Assembly (NCBI GenBank): GCA_036426205.1
Contig: CM071571.1
Location: 108,163,257-108,227,256, forward strand
Source: Ascaphus truei
Taxonomy: Eukaryota > Chordata > Amphibia > Anura > Ascaphidae
Length of the DNA: 64,000 nucleotides
Reading direction: 5' to 3'
The notes under the pieces were generated by a model, which had not been told where the DNA came from, ran no database searches, and saw only the letters and a program-made list of their open reading frames with translations. Each line of letters opens with the position of its first letter. Positions within the stretch are counted from its first letter, which is position 1. Below, piece by piece: positions 11,107 through 21,960 of this stretch. The position numbers and the translations under genes are program-made.

Positions 11107-12630
11107 GGGGTGGTAGAGGTTAATGCCTTGTTTGCATTAGCAGTTAGTAAAGCTCTGCATGGCAATGCTTTACTAGCCAGAAAGGTAGCCAAGGGGATAG
11201 ATAGTGTAGTTTAACTTTAATATTAACCCCTTTTAGTGCCGGTGGTGTACCTTGGTAGCCAGTAAATATTGTTTGTGTTTATTACCGCATTGGGACTATT
11301 TATTATTTTGGTTATAAAATTGAGGTAAAAGCACTCACATTTTAATTTCTTTTACCAGTTGCAATAGTAACTCTGTTTTCACGACGGTTGATAACTTTAG
11401 GCCATTGTGTCATAAAAGAGAATAATCGTGAAGTGAAAATTGGTAGTAAGAAAAGAATATAAAGGGAATGCAAAAGATAATTACACATTGAGACGATAGT
11501 GGAGTTTTCATCAAGTGAGGAAAGATGGTGTTATAGAATATAAATAACAACAGCTAAGTGGTTAAAACATTGTATAAGCTCATTAGATATCTTTTTATTT
11601 TAATGATAATTATCTTATTCTCTAAAAAATAAAAAAAGATAATGTGAAGGTCACATACAGATCTATACTACTTAACATTCACGACATGCATTGCCTTTTA
11701 ATCTTTGGTTTAGCACTGGAGTGCAATAAATTATACATTATGAATTTTTTTTATCATGTTTTCTATGAAAAAAATCATATTGCTGCTTTGTACAAAAGAA
11801 ATTTGCTTTATTGTAGGCAACATTGTTGCACCAAAATGTTGGTATAATGAAAAAGTGCATAATGATTGTTATGATAAAAACAAAAAAAAACTCTAGAACA
11901 CCATGGGTATGTAGAAATGTAGCTGTAGTACCCTACCTTATTTCAATCTCCATGGATCTGTATATTTGAGTTTGATATAAATAATATTTGACATGAATGA
12001 CATTGGAGGATTCCTCCAAAGCACTTACCAATGTCACTGACAGCCTGTTCCGGACACATAACACTGCAAATAAAATATATATTTTTCCCACTTTCCCCTT
12101 ATGGGACTATATTCAGGTGGCTTAGATAAGTGATTTAACGCTTGTTAAGTGCACTTTCCAAGTGATTTGCATGTGTAGCTATTCAGAAAGCTTCGATAAC
12201 ATTACAAAATCACTTGGTAATGGATTTGTTAACAAGCATTAGCACTCAGGCCCTGACAAGACATACAGTAGATCAAAAATGTCAGAAACTCTCATTTTTT
12301 ATACAATGTTTCTGGCCCACAATTGCTACACTTTTGCCTGGACACAGACAATTACAAGTACATTTACTGTACATTTTCTGTTCTCCTTGCATAGTATTAG
12401 TTGTATGAACAATTCAAGAGTACTTTTGAAAAATATATTAGAGCGTGCTTAATGTATGACTTAATCTTATAATTGACTTACCTGCCGCAGATATCTCATT
12501 GTTATCTTAATATTTCACAATTGTCACAAATCAAGGGGACTACATTTACTGTATGTGTATATACCGTACAGATGCAGCAGATGTAATTGCACCCATTAAT
12601 GCAATGCATTGTGTTACTGTCAGTGCATTT
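11107..12630. other. Unassigned AT-rich stretch
   Basis: No coding sequence recognised. At 12100-12245 short words (AAGTGATTT, TGTTAAC, AGCTTCGATAAC, TATTCAGAAAGC) recur in inverted order and resemble the ends of the Harbinger-type element at 18.5 kb, so a decayed short TIR element may lie there. Confidence 0.4.
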
Positions 12631-12633
12631 AAT

Positions 12634-12845
12634 GTAAACAAATTGAAATATGCAGTTAAGCAGGCACATCACCTGTGTGTGTAACTTGTAGGGCCATAGG
12701 TGAGAGCCTGATTACTGATAAGTTATAGCGGCTGATTAGACTAATACCTAACACATAGAATGGTTGTTATACATAAAAATTACTGTACTAGTTACACACA
12801 CAGGTGTGGTGCCTGTTTAACTGCATATTTCAATTTGTTTAAATG
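12634..12845. repeat. Inverted repeat, 57-bp arms, next to a hammerhead
   Basis: The left arm (12634-12690) and the right arm (12788-12845) are reverse complements with few mismatches. Both contain AAATTGAAATATGCAGTT and CCTGTGTGTGTAACT. The spacer is about 97 bases. The right arm ends about 50 bases before the hammerhead motif at 12.9 kb, so it may be part of a PLE terminal region or a short TIR element abutting it. Confidence 0.75.
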
Positions 12846-12895
12846 TTGCCTAGCAACAAGGGCTGTAAAAGTGTAGAGCCTCTGCTGATTGGTCA

Positions 12896-12937
12896 ACCCC
12901 TGATGAAGTCACATCACGTGACGAAATGCGTCGGGAC
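12896..12937 (+). ncRNA. Hammerhead ribozyme motif with perfect stem II
   Basis: CTGATGA core at 12900-12906. Stem II is GTCAC (12908-12912) paired with GTGAC (12918-12922) around loop ATCAC. GAAA lies at 12923-12926, and a four-base TGCG loop closes the minimal stem III with TC at 12931-12932. Stem I is CCC (12897-12899) paired with GGG (12933-12935). As at 3.35 kb, one extra A follows the core. All conserved core positions are intact. Confidence 0.75.
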
Positions 12938-13818
12938 GTAGCTGACGTCATTGCACCGTGGAGGAGAGTGTGGAAGTCCGCTTCTTCCCCTGCATGCCAG
13001 CAGCTGATTACAGCTGATTGCAAAGGCTCAAACTGCTCGGGCAAACACCGTTTGCTGCTCCAGAGGGAAACACCATCTATCTAGACACGCTTCTTACCCG
13101 GAACATGCACCGATCTGAGGCAGGGACCTACTGACGTGACAACCTGGTTCCAAAAGTGCCCAGCTGTATGGTTTTGAACTACAACCTTCACCCCGTGACG
13201 CCACCTTAGAAATTGTCTCTTACATGCTTTTAAACTTCTAGGGCCTCATGCAGTAAGCCCCGATAAGGTTTTTTCGGCATTTTATAGCCGTTTTTTGCCC
13301 TCCTGATTCAGTAAGCCCCGATAAGTGGGAATTATCGGCAACTTTTCTTCCGAAAAAATTTTTTTCGCCACCCGGCTGCCGAAAAGCCACTTATCGGGAC
13401 TTTTTTTTCCGGCCTGAATTCAGTAAGCCCCGATCAGCTTTTCGGTGCTGATCGGCAGGCCAGATTGGAGATTTTATGGCAAATCCAGCCCGCCAACTAA
13501 AGTTGGCAACTTGCTGAAGGAGAAGCATCGGCAAGGGCGACACTTAGGAAAAATCAGCCCTTTTTCCTGCCTGTGATTGATGCCGGGGGTCTCCGGAGCT
13601 GATACCCGCACCGGAGCCCCCCGGCATGCATCCGAGGCAGGAAAAGGCATTTAAAAGCCACTTCATTACCTTAGCGGCTAACCGCTAAGGCAATGAAGGG
13701 GTTAACCCACCGTGCCAGCGTTATTGTGGGTAGCGGGGATGGGTGAGGGGGGTATTTGGCCCTGGGTGTGAGTTTAGGACTTGCGGGGGGGATGCGGGGG
13801 CACTTAACCCCTTCACGA

Positions 13819-13887
13819 NNNNNNNNNNNNNNNNNNNNNNNNNNNNNNNNNNNNNNNNNNNNNNNNNNNNNNNNNNNNNNNNNNNNN
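13819..13887. other. Assembly gap (69 N)
   Basis: A run of N flanked by TTAACCCCTTCACGA on the left and CCGTAGCGGTTAATACGCTACGG on the right. The right flank is a hairpin, so the gap probably sits in a palindromic or tandem portion of the TIR element. Confidence 0.99.
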
Positions 13888-14055
13888 CCGTAGCGGTTAA
13901 TACGCTACGGTCCTGAAGGGGCTCTAGGCCTCCCGCTACCCACCCGCAAGCCCTAAACAACCACCGTTGGGGATAATGCCCCCTTCACACACCCCCATAC
14001 CCACAATAATAAAAAAAATACACCCCGCCCCACAATAACGAATTAAATAAATAAT

Positions 14056-14072
14056 TAAATAATATATATATT

Positions 14073-14120
<48 letters not shown>

Positions 14121-14125
14121 TATAC
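14056..14125. repeat. (AT)n microsatellite
   Basis: Nearly pure alternating AT/TA with a few AA/TT interruptions, inside the Harbinger-type element. Confidence 0.9.
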
Positions 14126-15330
14126 CCAACAAACACTATACCCCCCTAACATACAGTATAGTAAGGGGCAGAATGACTATATCCACAAGTGGATAATAGT
14201 GCAGTTGTCCATTTACAATACATACACAACAATAAAGACTTAAATACATATAGCACTCACCCATGTCCCACTGCCACGATGAAGGCCATCTCATCTTCAT
14301 CCCTGCCCATGCCCCATTCGCTTCTGCAAAACAAACCAAGAATTACAAACATCCAAATTAATGTCCCCTAACCCCTTAATCACCATAGCGGTTATTAACC
14401 GCTACAGTTATTAAGGGGTTAAGCCACCATCACCCACATACCCTCCCCCACAAAGCCCCCCAACCACCCTCACCATACCCACAGGGGAGTCCTACCAATA
14501 CCCTTGGGCCTAATACCCCTCCCCCAGCACATACAGTACAATAATGTGACCAATAACTATTATCACACATAGGGATAATACATTATTTGGCCATTATTAA
14601 ACACATTCAATACCGTTAAAATGTAAAGAAAATTGTACTAACTCTCAATAAGAAGTCTCGTCGCCAGCATTATCCTGGGGTCCGTTGCCAACATATAAAT
14701 AGCCACAACATTTTAATATCATTCACATAACACTGAACCCCTTAATCACCTTATCGGGTACTAACCTGAAAGGTAATTAGGGGTGAAGCCATCCTGCAAT
14801 GCTACAAGGGGGGCAATTCGTGGCGAAAATTTTGTATCGGGGCTTACTGCATGAGGCCCCTAGTCTCTTGTGAGTGCAGGTCCTATGGACCGTGGTCATC
14901 TCTAGTTTTAACAATAAACTCCCTTTAATACAGTATTATGCTATGGAGCTTGCACATCTTTTTCTTTTTTTCTTTTAGGTATCCTTTGATGTGGCAACAT
15001 CACCTTTGAAGCAAAAGCCTGCTCCATTAAGATTAATGATCACCTGGATTTGGACTTTATCTTTTTCAAATGAACTTTCACTGGTTTGATTTTATATATA
15101 TTTCTCTACTTAACACCTTGCACTTATTGATTGGATTTCTCTACATTTATTTTTTTGCATATATTGTATTTGTTATTGATATATTAGTATAAGCACTATA
15201 GTGAGTATTAGTGATCAATTTTGTTTTTGATTTAATCACATAACTTATATTACACCAATTTATTAATTCACTCATTAATACATTTAACACGACACTACAT
15301 GGCGCTTCATTATTGTTTTTTTATATATAT

Positions 15331-15683
15331 GAATGCAGCGGCCATTATTCGAACAAATCACAGCGCCGTTTTCGTGTGCACTGCTGTACTCCACGCGGCA
15401 TTAGCAAAGCCAATCGCCCCAGGCACACGTATTTATCGCAGTTGCTTTGTTTGAATTTCATGGTTTGTGTGCAATTAAAGGCAATTAAATGAATGAATTG
15501 TAATGTGTACAGTACTGTGCTACTCTGCTACTGTGTCAATTTCAGGTGTTTAAAAACCAGAACAATAAAATGCCATTTTCTGCACTCGCGTCTTAAGGCG
15601 GTACGGTTGGAAGAAATCCCACGCCATGATATTCCGAGGTATACACCACGTGAAGTGTTTCAATAACGGCCGCTGCATCTGTA
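15331..15683. mobile_element. Short TIR element (family shared with 41.7 kb)
   Basis: Left end TGCAGCGGCCATTATTCGAA and right end the inverse (TTCAATAACGGCCGCTGCATCTG). An AT-rich flank obscures the target duplication. The same termini with perfect arms occur at 41677-41960. There is no ORF. Confidence 0.75.
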
Positions 15684-15803
15684 TATATCTATATATCTAT
15701 ATATATCTATATATATATATATAGATAGATCTATTTATATACCACACACACACACCAACACAACACACACACTCCACAACACACACAACACCACACACAC
15801 AAA

Positions 15804-15834
<31 letters not shown>

Positions 15835-15965
15835 CACCACCCACACACACACACCCACCACACACACACACCAACACACACACACATATATAGTACACAG
15901 ACCACCACACACATATAAATATATTAGATATATATATATATTATATATACACAGACACAACACAC

Positions 15966-16000
<35 letters not shown>

Positions 16001-16184
16001 TACTTATATATATATTATATATATATATGGGTATATATATATATATATTATAATATATATATTATATATATATTATATATAATTGTTGTTGTGTGTGTGT
16101 TCTTCTCTTTGCTATATAAGTATATTATATATATAGTATATATATATATACTATATATATATATATATATATTTATCTATTATC
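15684..16184. repeat. (AT)n and (CA)n compound microsatellite
   Basis: Alternating AT/TA at 15684-15730, 15925-16080 and 16115-16175, with degenerate (CA)n at 15742-15900. Open frames across it are low-complexity artefacts. Confidence 0.92.
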
Positions 16185-16272
16185 CAGCTCAACTCCGTTA
16201 TAACGCGGAGCCGTTTATAACGCAGTTTGAGCATGGACCACAAATATTTTTAAAAAATAAATATTATTTTTT

Positions 16273-16712
16273 GCACACTGCACACACTGCACACACACTG
16301 CACACACTGCACACACACTGCACACACTGCACACATTCACAGCACATTGCACACACTCACAGCACACTGCATACACTGCACACACTCACAGCACACTGCA
16401 CACATTCACAGCACATTGCACACATTAACAGCACACTGCACACACTCACAGCACACTGCACACATTAACAGCACACTGCACACACTCACAGCACACTGCA
16501 CACACTCATAGCACACTGCACACGCTGCACACGCTGCACACATTCACAGCACATTGCACACATTTACAGCACACTGCACATACTCACAGCACACTGCACA
16601 CACTCACAGCACACAGCACACACTACACGGCACACACTCACAGCACACTGCACAGCACACTGCACACACTGCACACACTCACAGCACACGGCACACACTC
16701 ACAGCACGCACA
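16273..16712 (+). repeat. Minisatellite of CACACTGCA/CACTCACAG units
   Basis: Repeated short units such as CACACTGCACA and CACTCACAGCA, arranged in higher-order blocks of about 25-50 bases. It lies just inside the left end of the TIR element. Confidence 0.92.
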
Positions 16713-16848
16713 CAGACCCCCCACCACCCTACATTTGGTGCCATCTGCTGGAGCATTGTGGGGCTGCTGGTAGGGATTGGGGCGGGGCTAGGGAGAAGGA
16801 TTGGTACGGGAGTTGGAGGGGTCAAGGAACTGGGCCCTGGTAGAGGCG

Positions 16849-17526
16849 CTGTCAGAGAGCTTGCACTCGTTGGCCGTCTCTATCTCCAGGGTTCTGAGCT
16901 CTCAGGATAACCAGGGCAAGCTGCGCACAGTGGGTATCCTCCATGACTACCTCCAGCTGCTGGGCCCATGACTCGCCCTAACCCTGCTCTCCCACGCTCA
17001 CCTCCAGCACCTCTCCGCCACCCTCGTGCATACGCTGGAGCTGGACTTGTGCGGGGTGAAGGTGGTGGAGGACTGTTACCTTGCTGCTGCCCCTCTCTTC
17101 CCCCCGGACCTCGCTGGGGCTCAGCATAAAAGCTTCAGCTTCTTCCAAGACCTGCGGGTGCTCAACGTGACGAAGAGCGTGTGCCGGCTGCTGGGATACC
17201 ACGTAGACCTGTGCCTAATGGCGGACCACTTGGTGGGGCTTTACCGGGCATGCCGGCTGCTAGCCGTGCTGGTGCTGAACCAGCTGGTGCTGGGGGCAGC
17301 CGGGCTGAAGGTGGACATGCTTAATGTGGTCAGCAGGGCGCTGGCGCGGAGAAGCTACAGGACCCTGTGAGCCCCCTCCTAGAGGAGTACACGGACCCTG
17401 CCAACTGGCATCTGCCTGGGCAGCGATGATCTGCGGGAGGGGCTGGCATCGCTGCGCATTGCCCCCTCCGCCGGGCCTGCCCTCAGCAACATGAGCGCCA
17501 ATGCTCGGTTCGGGGATCGCTGCTGA
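16849..17526 (+). pseudogene. TTI1: TTI1-like gene fragment captured in a TIR element
   Basis: A GC-rich segment that reads in one frame from about 16849 to 17370 with a single TGA near 16969. It then shifts frame (LLEEYTDPANWHLPG at 17376-17420) and again (ALSNMSANARFGDR near 17480-17520). Segments VSISRVLSSQDNQGKLRTV, LQHLSATLVHTLELDLCGVK, VCRLLGYHVDLCLMADH and LVLNQLVLGAAGLKVD follow, in order, my recollection of the helical-repeat (ARM/HEAT-like) region of TTI1. TTI1 is a subunit of the TTT complex (TELO2-TTI1-TTI2) that matures PIKK kinases. About 220 codons of a roughly 1,090-residue protein remain. I see no introns, so the source was one exon or spliced RNA. It is a pseudogene. Identity rests on remembered similarity, not a search. 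Confidence 0.68.
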
Positions 17527-17657
17527 TGCCTCACTCCACCTCTTCCCCCCACCCCTCCTCCCGATCGGGCGCGCAGCGGCCATTTTTTTTAAAACCCCGG
17601 TTATAGCGCGTTGGATCGGGTAGCCTCCGAGAACCACGCTATAACGGAGTTGAGCTG

Positions 17658-18497
17658 TATATATACTCATATATATATATTATATATATATAGTATATAT
17701 ATATTATATATATATAATTATATAATTATAATATATATAATGATAATATTAATAGATACACTACAGAATATCAAAATTTCAAGGATTAGTTTGTGTGAAA
17801 CATTTCTGATCTGCATTGTGAGGGACCGATTCTTACTTTGTGTTAATTAGAAATTAATAAAGTACATACCGTATTGTATGAAACTGTATGACATTATTAA
17901 AATAATTTACTACGTTTCTGGCCCACATGTAACACTATTTATTGTCATAATTAATTTAATTGATATTAAAAATATAATAAAGAATGCATAAAGTGTGTTA
18001 TTACTAACTCAGGATTATGATCTCGAGTTGAATCAAGATTAGAATGTAAAAGACCTGTATGCAAATACGTACATTAAATAAAATAAACCGTGAACACTTG
18101 TACTTTAATTGGATATGATATTGTATTTCCTTGTGTTTTGTTATTGGGAGTAGAATTTGTGTTTTAAGATAAATGAACTGTGCAATAATTAAAGTCTTAG
18201 TGAATACATTACTGGCTTAAGGTATTAACAGGGAACATTGAGTTTTGTTTACTAATTACAATATTGCTCATGTTCAAAATGTTCCTATGGATGTCTAGCT
18301 TGTACTATTATAATTACTGTAAGGCGTAGGTTGAATAATATTGACTTCTGGAAAGAAAATCTGCAGATAGAGGGGAACATTCTACAATTCATATTTTAGA
18401 ATGAAACATATTTCAATCAAATTTCACTTTAAAAGCTAAATGATCCATGGTTTTGAGAATACAGTACAAAGGTCAGATATCCATTTAGCGCTCAAAT
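17658..18497. other. AT microsatellite then unassigned AT-rich DNA
   Basis: (AT)n-rich to about 17745. After that the sequence is AT-rich with no recognisable coding, RNA or element signature. Confidence 0.5.
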
Positions 18498-18500
18498 TTA

Positions 18501-19484
18501 GGGGCTTATTCTAGTAGCTTCGATATTATCACTGCCAAATCGAACATTTTGGCATGACCCTACCACATGGTCTGACATTTGTGTTATCACAGTATTCAGA
18601 AAGAGTTATCGCAAGTCAGAAACTGTGAGGTAGGAAAATGCCAAATCTCTTGGGATAGTATTGTCTTTATCTGTGTCTTTTTCTAAGTGCTGCCCGTACG
18701 AACTGCCTGCAGTCTGTAACTGCTTCACTGAGAGAGCTGCATCTCTCTGCACAGGTTTTACAGGCAATAACACTGTTTTTATTTGGTTTTAATAACACAG
18801 TATTGAAGCAGGGGGTCTCTGGAGCTGAACCGCATTTATTTCAGCCTCGCAAACCCCCTGCTTTCCGAGTTACAGGCTTCAGTCTGGGGTGCTGGTATCT
18901 CTCTGCATTGTTTAAATCTCCCAGGTAATATGACCGGGACATTTAAACAATGCAGAAGATACCGGCTCCCCATGCCGGGGCCTGTAACTCAGAAATCAGG
19001 GGGTCTCAGAGGCTAACATTAATGCGGTTCAGCACTGGAGACCCCCTGCTTCAATACTGTGTTATTAAAATCAAATAAAAACAACTTCATTAACATTATG
19101 GCCACCTGCTAAGGTAATGAAGGGTTTAAATTGGAGTACCTGATTTATTGGGGGTATGTAAATGTGATAGTTGCCCCAGGGTGGGTGTTTATGCCTACAA
19201 AGTGGGTAGCGGGAGGGGTTAACCCCTTCATTTCCTTAGCGGTAGTAACTAGTACATCTCGGTGCTACTAGAATAGCTCAATTTACCCAAAAATACAAGT
19301 TTGTCTGAGTGGGAGTGCGACTGATCGGGAAGACGCACTTCGAGCGAGATTGGCATGTTATCGAAGCTTTCTGAATAGCTACAGTACACTTGCAAACTCA
19401 TTCGAGAAGTGCCCAAAATTCTCGATAAAGCACTTATCGAAGCTACTAGAATGTAATAGTAGCTACTTCAATAGAATAGACCCC
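18501..19484 (+). mobile_element. PIF/Harbinger-type element with palindromic core
   Basis: The left end GGGGCTTATTCTAGTAGCTT and the right end (inverse of GGGGTCTATTCTA, then TTCTAGTAGCTTCGATAA slightly internal) are flanked by TTA (18498-18500 and 19485-19487). There is no transposase. The core 18782-19077 is a large palindrome. Confidence 0.75.
18782..19077. repeat. Palindromic core of the Harbinger-type element
   Basis: The left arm contains AACACAGTATTGAAGCAGGG and GGTCTCTGGAGCTGAACCGC. The right arm holds their inverse (GCGGTTCAGCACTGGAGACC, CTTCAATACTGTGTT). The centre lies near 18925. Similar GGTCTCCGGAGCTGA words recur in the elements at 13.6, 24.5 and 43.4 kb. Confidence 0.85.
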
Positions 19485-19911
19485 TTAGTCTCTTTACATG
19501 CGGCAAGCTCACGAAAACATATTGATATTAATCACGTTATACTAGGAGCTACAGGCATAAGGTTACGGGGCATTTTCTATAATCATGAATTTTTGAATTA
19601 AAAATAAAACTGTTTTTTTCTCCTCCAGCCATAAAAGAGTAGCAAGTAATGAATGGGGGGTGGTTAAGGACAAGCCGAGAAGGTGGACATGTTTCCAGGT
19701 TTCTAGGTGGAGAAGGTATAAAACTTTGCATTTGGATATATAAAATTAGAAATTCAACATACTTTAGAAGGAGTGTTTTGTATGACACATGTTGATTTCC
19801 ATATTTCCCACTTCAAGCTTCTCTGAAGGAAATCTGAAGATGTTATGCAGTAACATAATTAGATCATCTATTTTACTTTTCATATTTTTTAAGAAACTCT
19901 GTATTTATGTT

Positions 19912-21185
19912 ACTGTATGTATGTAAATCTTTATTTATATAGCGCCATTAATGTACATAGCGCTTCACAGCAGTAATACTGTACACTTGACAATCATATA
20001 AACAACAAATAATACAAATAAGCACTTCTTCCCATTATGCGTTTAGACATAAAAGTGACACTTGGGAAAAGGAGTCCCAGCACTGAAGAGCTCACAATCT
20101 AATTTCTAGTTAGGAAGAACATAGGCAGACAGTAGTAAGGTGTTCTGATAAGTGCATCTGCAAGGGGTCAAGGTCGATGTATGAGGAGTAAAGTATCAGC
20201 CAAAGAGCTACTCATATATGTCTTTAAGGAGGTGGGTTTTAAGATGGGTTTAAAGGTGGATAGAGATGGTGCAAGTCGGATATTGAGGGGAAGGGCATTC
20301 CAGAGGAGTGTGGCTGTCAATAAGAAAGTTTTAAGGCAGGAGAGGGCTTTAGACACAAAGGTGTTAGAGAGAAGACATCCTTGAGCAGAACGCAAGAGTC
20401 GGGATGGTGCATAGCGAGGAATTAGGATGTAAGAGATGTAAGGAGGTGCAGAAGAGTGTAAAGCTTTAAAGTGAGGGGGAGAATTGAGTGTGTGATCTGG
20501 AATTTGATAGGAAGCCAGGAGAGGGATTTTAGCAGGGGAGTAGCTGAGACAGATTTAGGAAAGAGTAGAGTGATTCTGACAATAGCGTTAAGGATAGATT
20601 GTAGGGGAGACAGGTTAGAGGCAAGAAGGCTGGACAGAAGTAGGCTACAGTAGTCGAGATGGGAGAGAATGAGGCTTGTGTCAGAGTTTTAGCAGTGGAG
20701 AAACAGAGAAAAGGGAGTACCTTTGTTATATTGCGGAGATGTCAAGTGTGATCACTAGGCAACGTACTTCTGCTATTGGGTGCTATTACTGTGCTTCCAA
20801 CAGTAATGTAAATGGAGGTAGAACGGCCAGGTTTGGGAGTAAATATGAGAATCTCTGGTTTTGCCATGTTAAGTTTAAGTCAGCGGAGGGCCATTCAGGA
20901 TAATATAGCGAGAGACATTTAGAAACTTTGGTCTGTACATCAGGTGAAAGGTCAGGGGATGAAAAGTTAATTTGTGTATCATCAGCATAGAGGGAATGTT
21001 TGAACACAAGAGATATGATTAGGTCACCTAGAGTGAGTGTGTAAAGAGAAAAGAGAAGAGTTTCCAGGACAGAGCCCTGGGGTACGCCCACAGAGAGATC
21101 GATAGAGAAGGAGGAGGTGTTAGCAAAAGAGAGACTGAAAGTATGGTGAGAGAGGTAAGAGGAGATCCAGGATAGAGCTTTGTGA
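19912..21185 (-). pseudogene. L2-type LINE, RT C-terminal portion and 3' tail
   Basis: Minus-strand LINE. Reading right to left, 21091-20786 encodes GVPQGSVLETLLFSLYT, YADDTQINFSS (catalytic YADD) and KCLSLYYPEW, an L2-clade RT. The frame is then lost for about 400 bases. 20395-20168 encodes LLWNALPLNIRLAPSLSTFK, the conserved C-terminus of L2-like ORFs. The 3' end reads GGCGCTATATAAATAAAG followed by (TACA)n at 19912, the usual short-repeat tail of L2 in place of poly(A). The same tail occurs at 39.6, 56.77 and 63.28 kb on the plus strand. Endonuclease and N-terminal parts are missing. Confidence 0.83.
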
Positions 21186-21189
21186 CGGA

Positions 21190-21960
21190 TCCTAAGAGTA
21201 TGGAGAATTAACCGCTATGGTGATTAATGGGTGAACACTCACTAACTCCGCTTCCCACCCGGGAGGCCTAAACACGCTCCCCAGGGTAACTACCCTTCAT
21301 CTCCCGCACCCTCCACCCGCATCACCACACATACAAATGGGCAAAAGCACTAGTAGCCAAATATGGCTACAGTAATAGCACTTTTGTCCATTTGTTTAAA
21401 AACAAAGCATACATACACAACAAGATAACATTGATATTACAGTACAATACACAGTAGGTAATAAACCCCTTGATTGTTACTATTGTAACCTATGCCTGCA
21501 CAGATTACCACAATGGCAATAAATTGGCAACATAAAAAAAAATGAAATACCTTATAATTAAATAAAAAAAACATTTGTCAATAAATGCATCGATTGCCAA
21601 TGTGGTTATCTATTGGACATAGATAAATACATTGTCAATCAATGGGTATCCTAAAAAAAAATACACAATTAAATCAAATACAATCAGTGTCTCTGAACTT
21701 TGCTGAGATGAAGGCTTTTCCTCCTCATCCAACTGCAGCACCAAAGCTTGACCCATGAAGCAATGATCCTCATCTTGAAGATGATGTGCAGAAGTCCATG
21801 ATCCTTAGGGTGAAGATAAAGCTGGCTGCATCTGTACAAAGGATTGAAGCGCAGGGTCTCCTTAGCAGAACCACTGTACTTTTGCATCTGGGGACACCCT
21901 GCTTCCTGAGGTACAGGCCCCAATATGGTCCAAATGATCATAACGCAGACATTTTCAGGT
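21190..21960. other. Fragment of Harbinger-type interior and unassigned DNA
   Basis: AACCGCTATGGTGATTAA (near 21209) and the CCCACCCGGGAGGCCTAAAC segment match interior motifs of the elements at 13.2-14.9 and 44.5 kb in inverse orientation. No termini are visible. 21500-21960 shows AT-rich words repeated (AATAAATTGG, AATAAATGCATCGATTGCC) and no gene. Confidence 0.45.

Larger units (their letters stand above)
13241..14859 (+). mobile_element. PIF/Harbinger-type non-autonomous TIR element
   Basis: Ends are inverted copies of GGGCCTCATGCAGTAAGCCC, continuing as CGATAA/CGATAC. The element is flanked by the 3-bp duplication CTA (13238-13240 and 14860-14862). Three-base target duplications are typical of PIF/Harbinger elements. 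No transposase ORF is visible. Inside are a palindromic GGTCTCCGGAGC segment (13587-13622), 'TTAACCCCTTC' motifs with CGCTA hairpins, an (AT)n tract and the N gap. It sits inside a PLE terminal region. Confidence 0.8.
12846..15325 (+). mobile_element. PLE terminal region, interrupted by a TIR element
   Basis: Non-coding PLE end: a hammerhead at 12.9 kb, a GC-balanced segment to 13237, then after the nested element it resumes at 14863 (GTCTCTTGTGAGTGCAGG) and runs through an AT-rich tail to about 15325. Removing 13241-14859 plus one CTA joins the two halves. No PLE coding sequence is attached, so this is a solo end. Confidence 0.6.
16185..17657 (+). mobile_element. 1.47-kb TIR element carrying a host gene fragment
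   Basis: Terminal inverted repeats: CAGCTCAACTCCGTTATA at 16185-16202, and the inverse TATAACGGAGTTGAGCTG ending at 17657. The match continues into ACGCGG on the left and GCGTGG on the right. Flanks are AT microsatellites (TATC on the left, TATA on the right), compatible with a TA-type target but not provable. No transposase is present. The interior holds a CACACTGCA-type tandem array and then a GC-rich coding-like segment resembling TTI1. Superfamily is uncertain; mariner-like is possible from the CAG termini and TA flank. Confidence 0.72.

Noticed and set aside
13721..13960. Open frame across the N gap
   Set aside because: It is made of undetermined residues inside a non-coding TIR element.
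16273..16712. Possible CRISPR array because of short regular repeats
   Set aside because: There are no unique spacers. Units run directly into each other and vary, and the context is a vertebrate transposable element.
17260..17670. Minus-strand open frame antisense to the TTI1-like segment
   Set aside because: It is the shadow of the GC-rich plus-strand coding frame and runs through the terminal inverted repeat.
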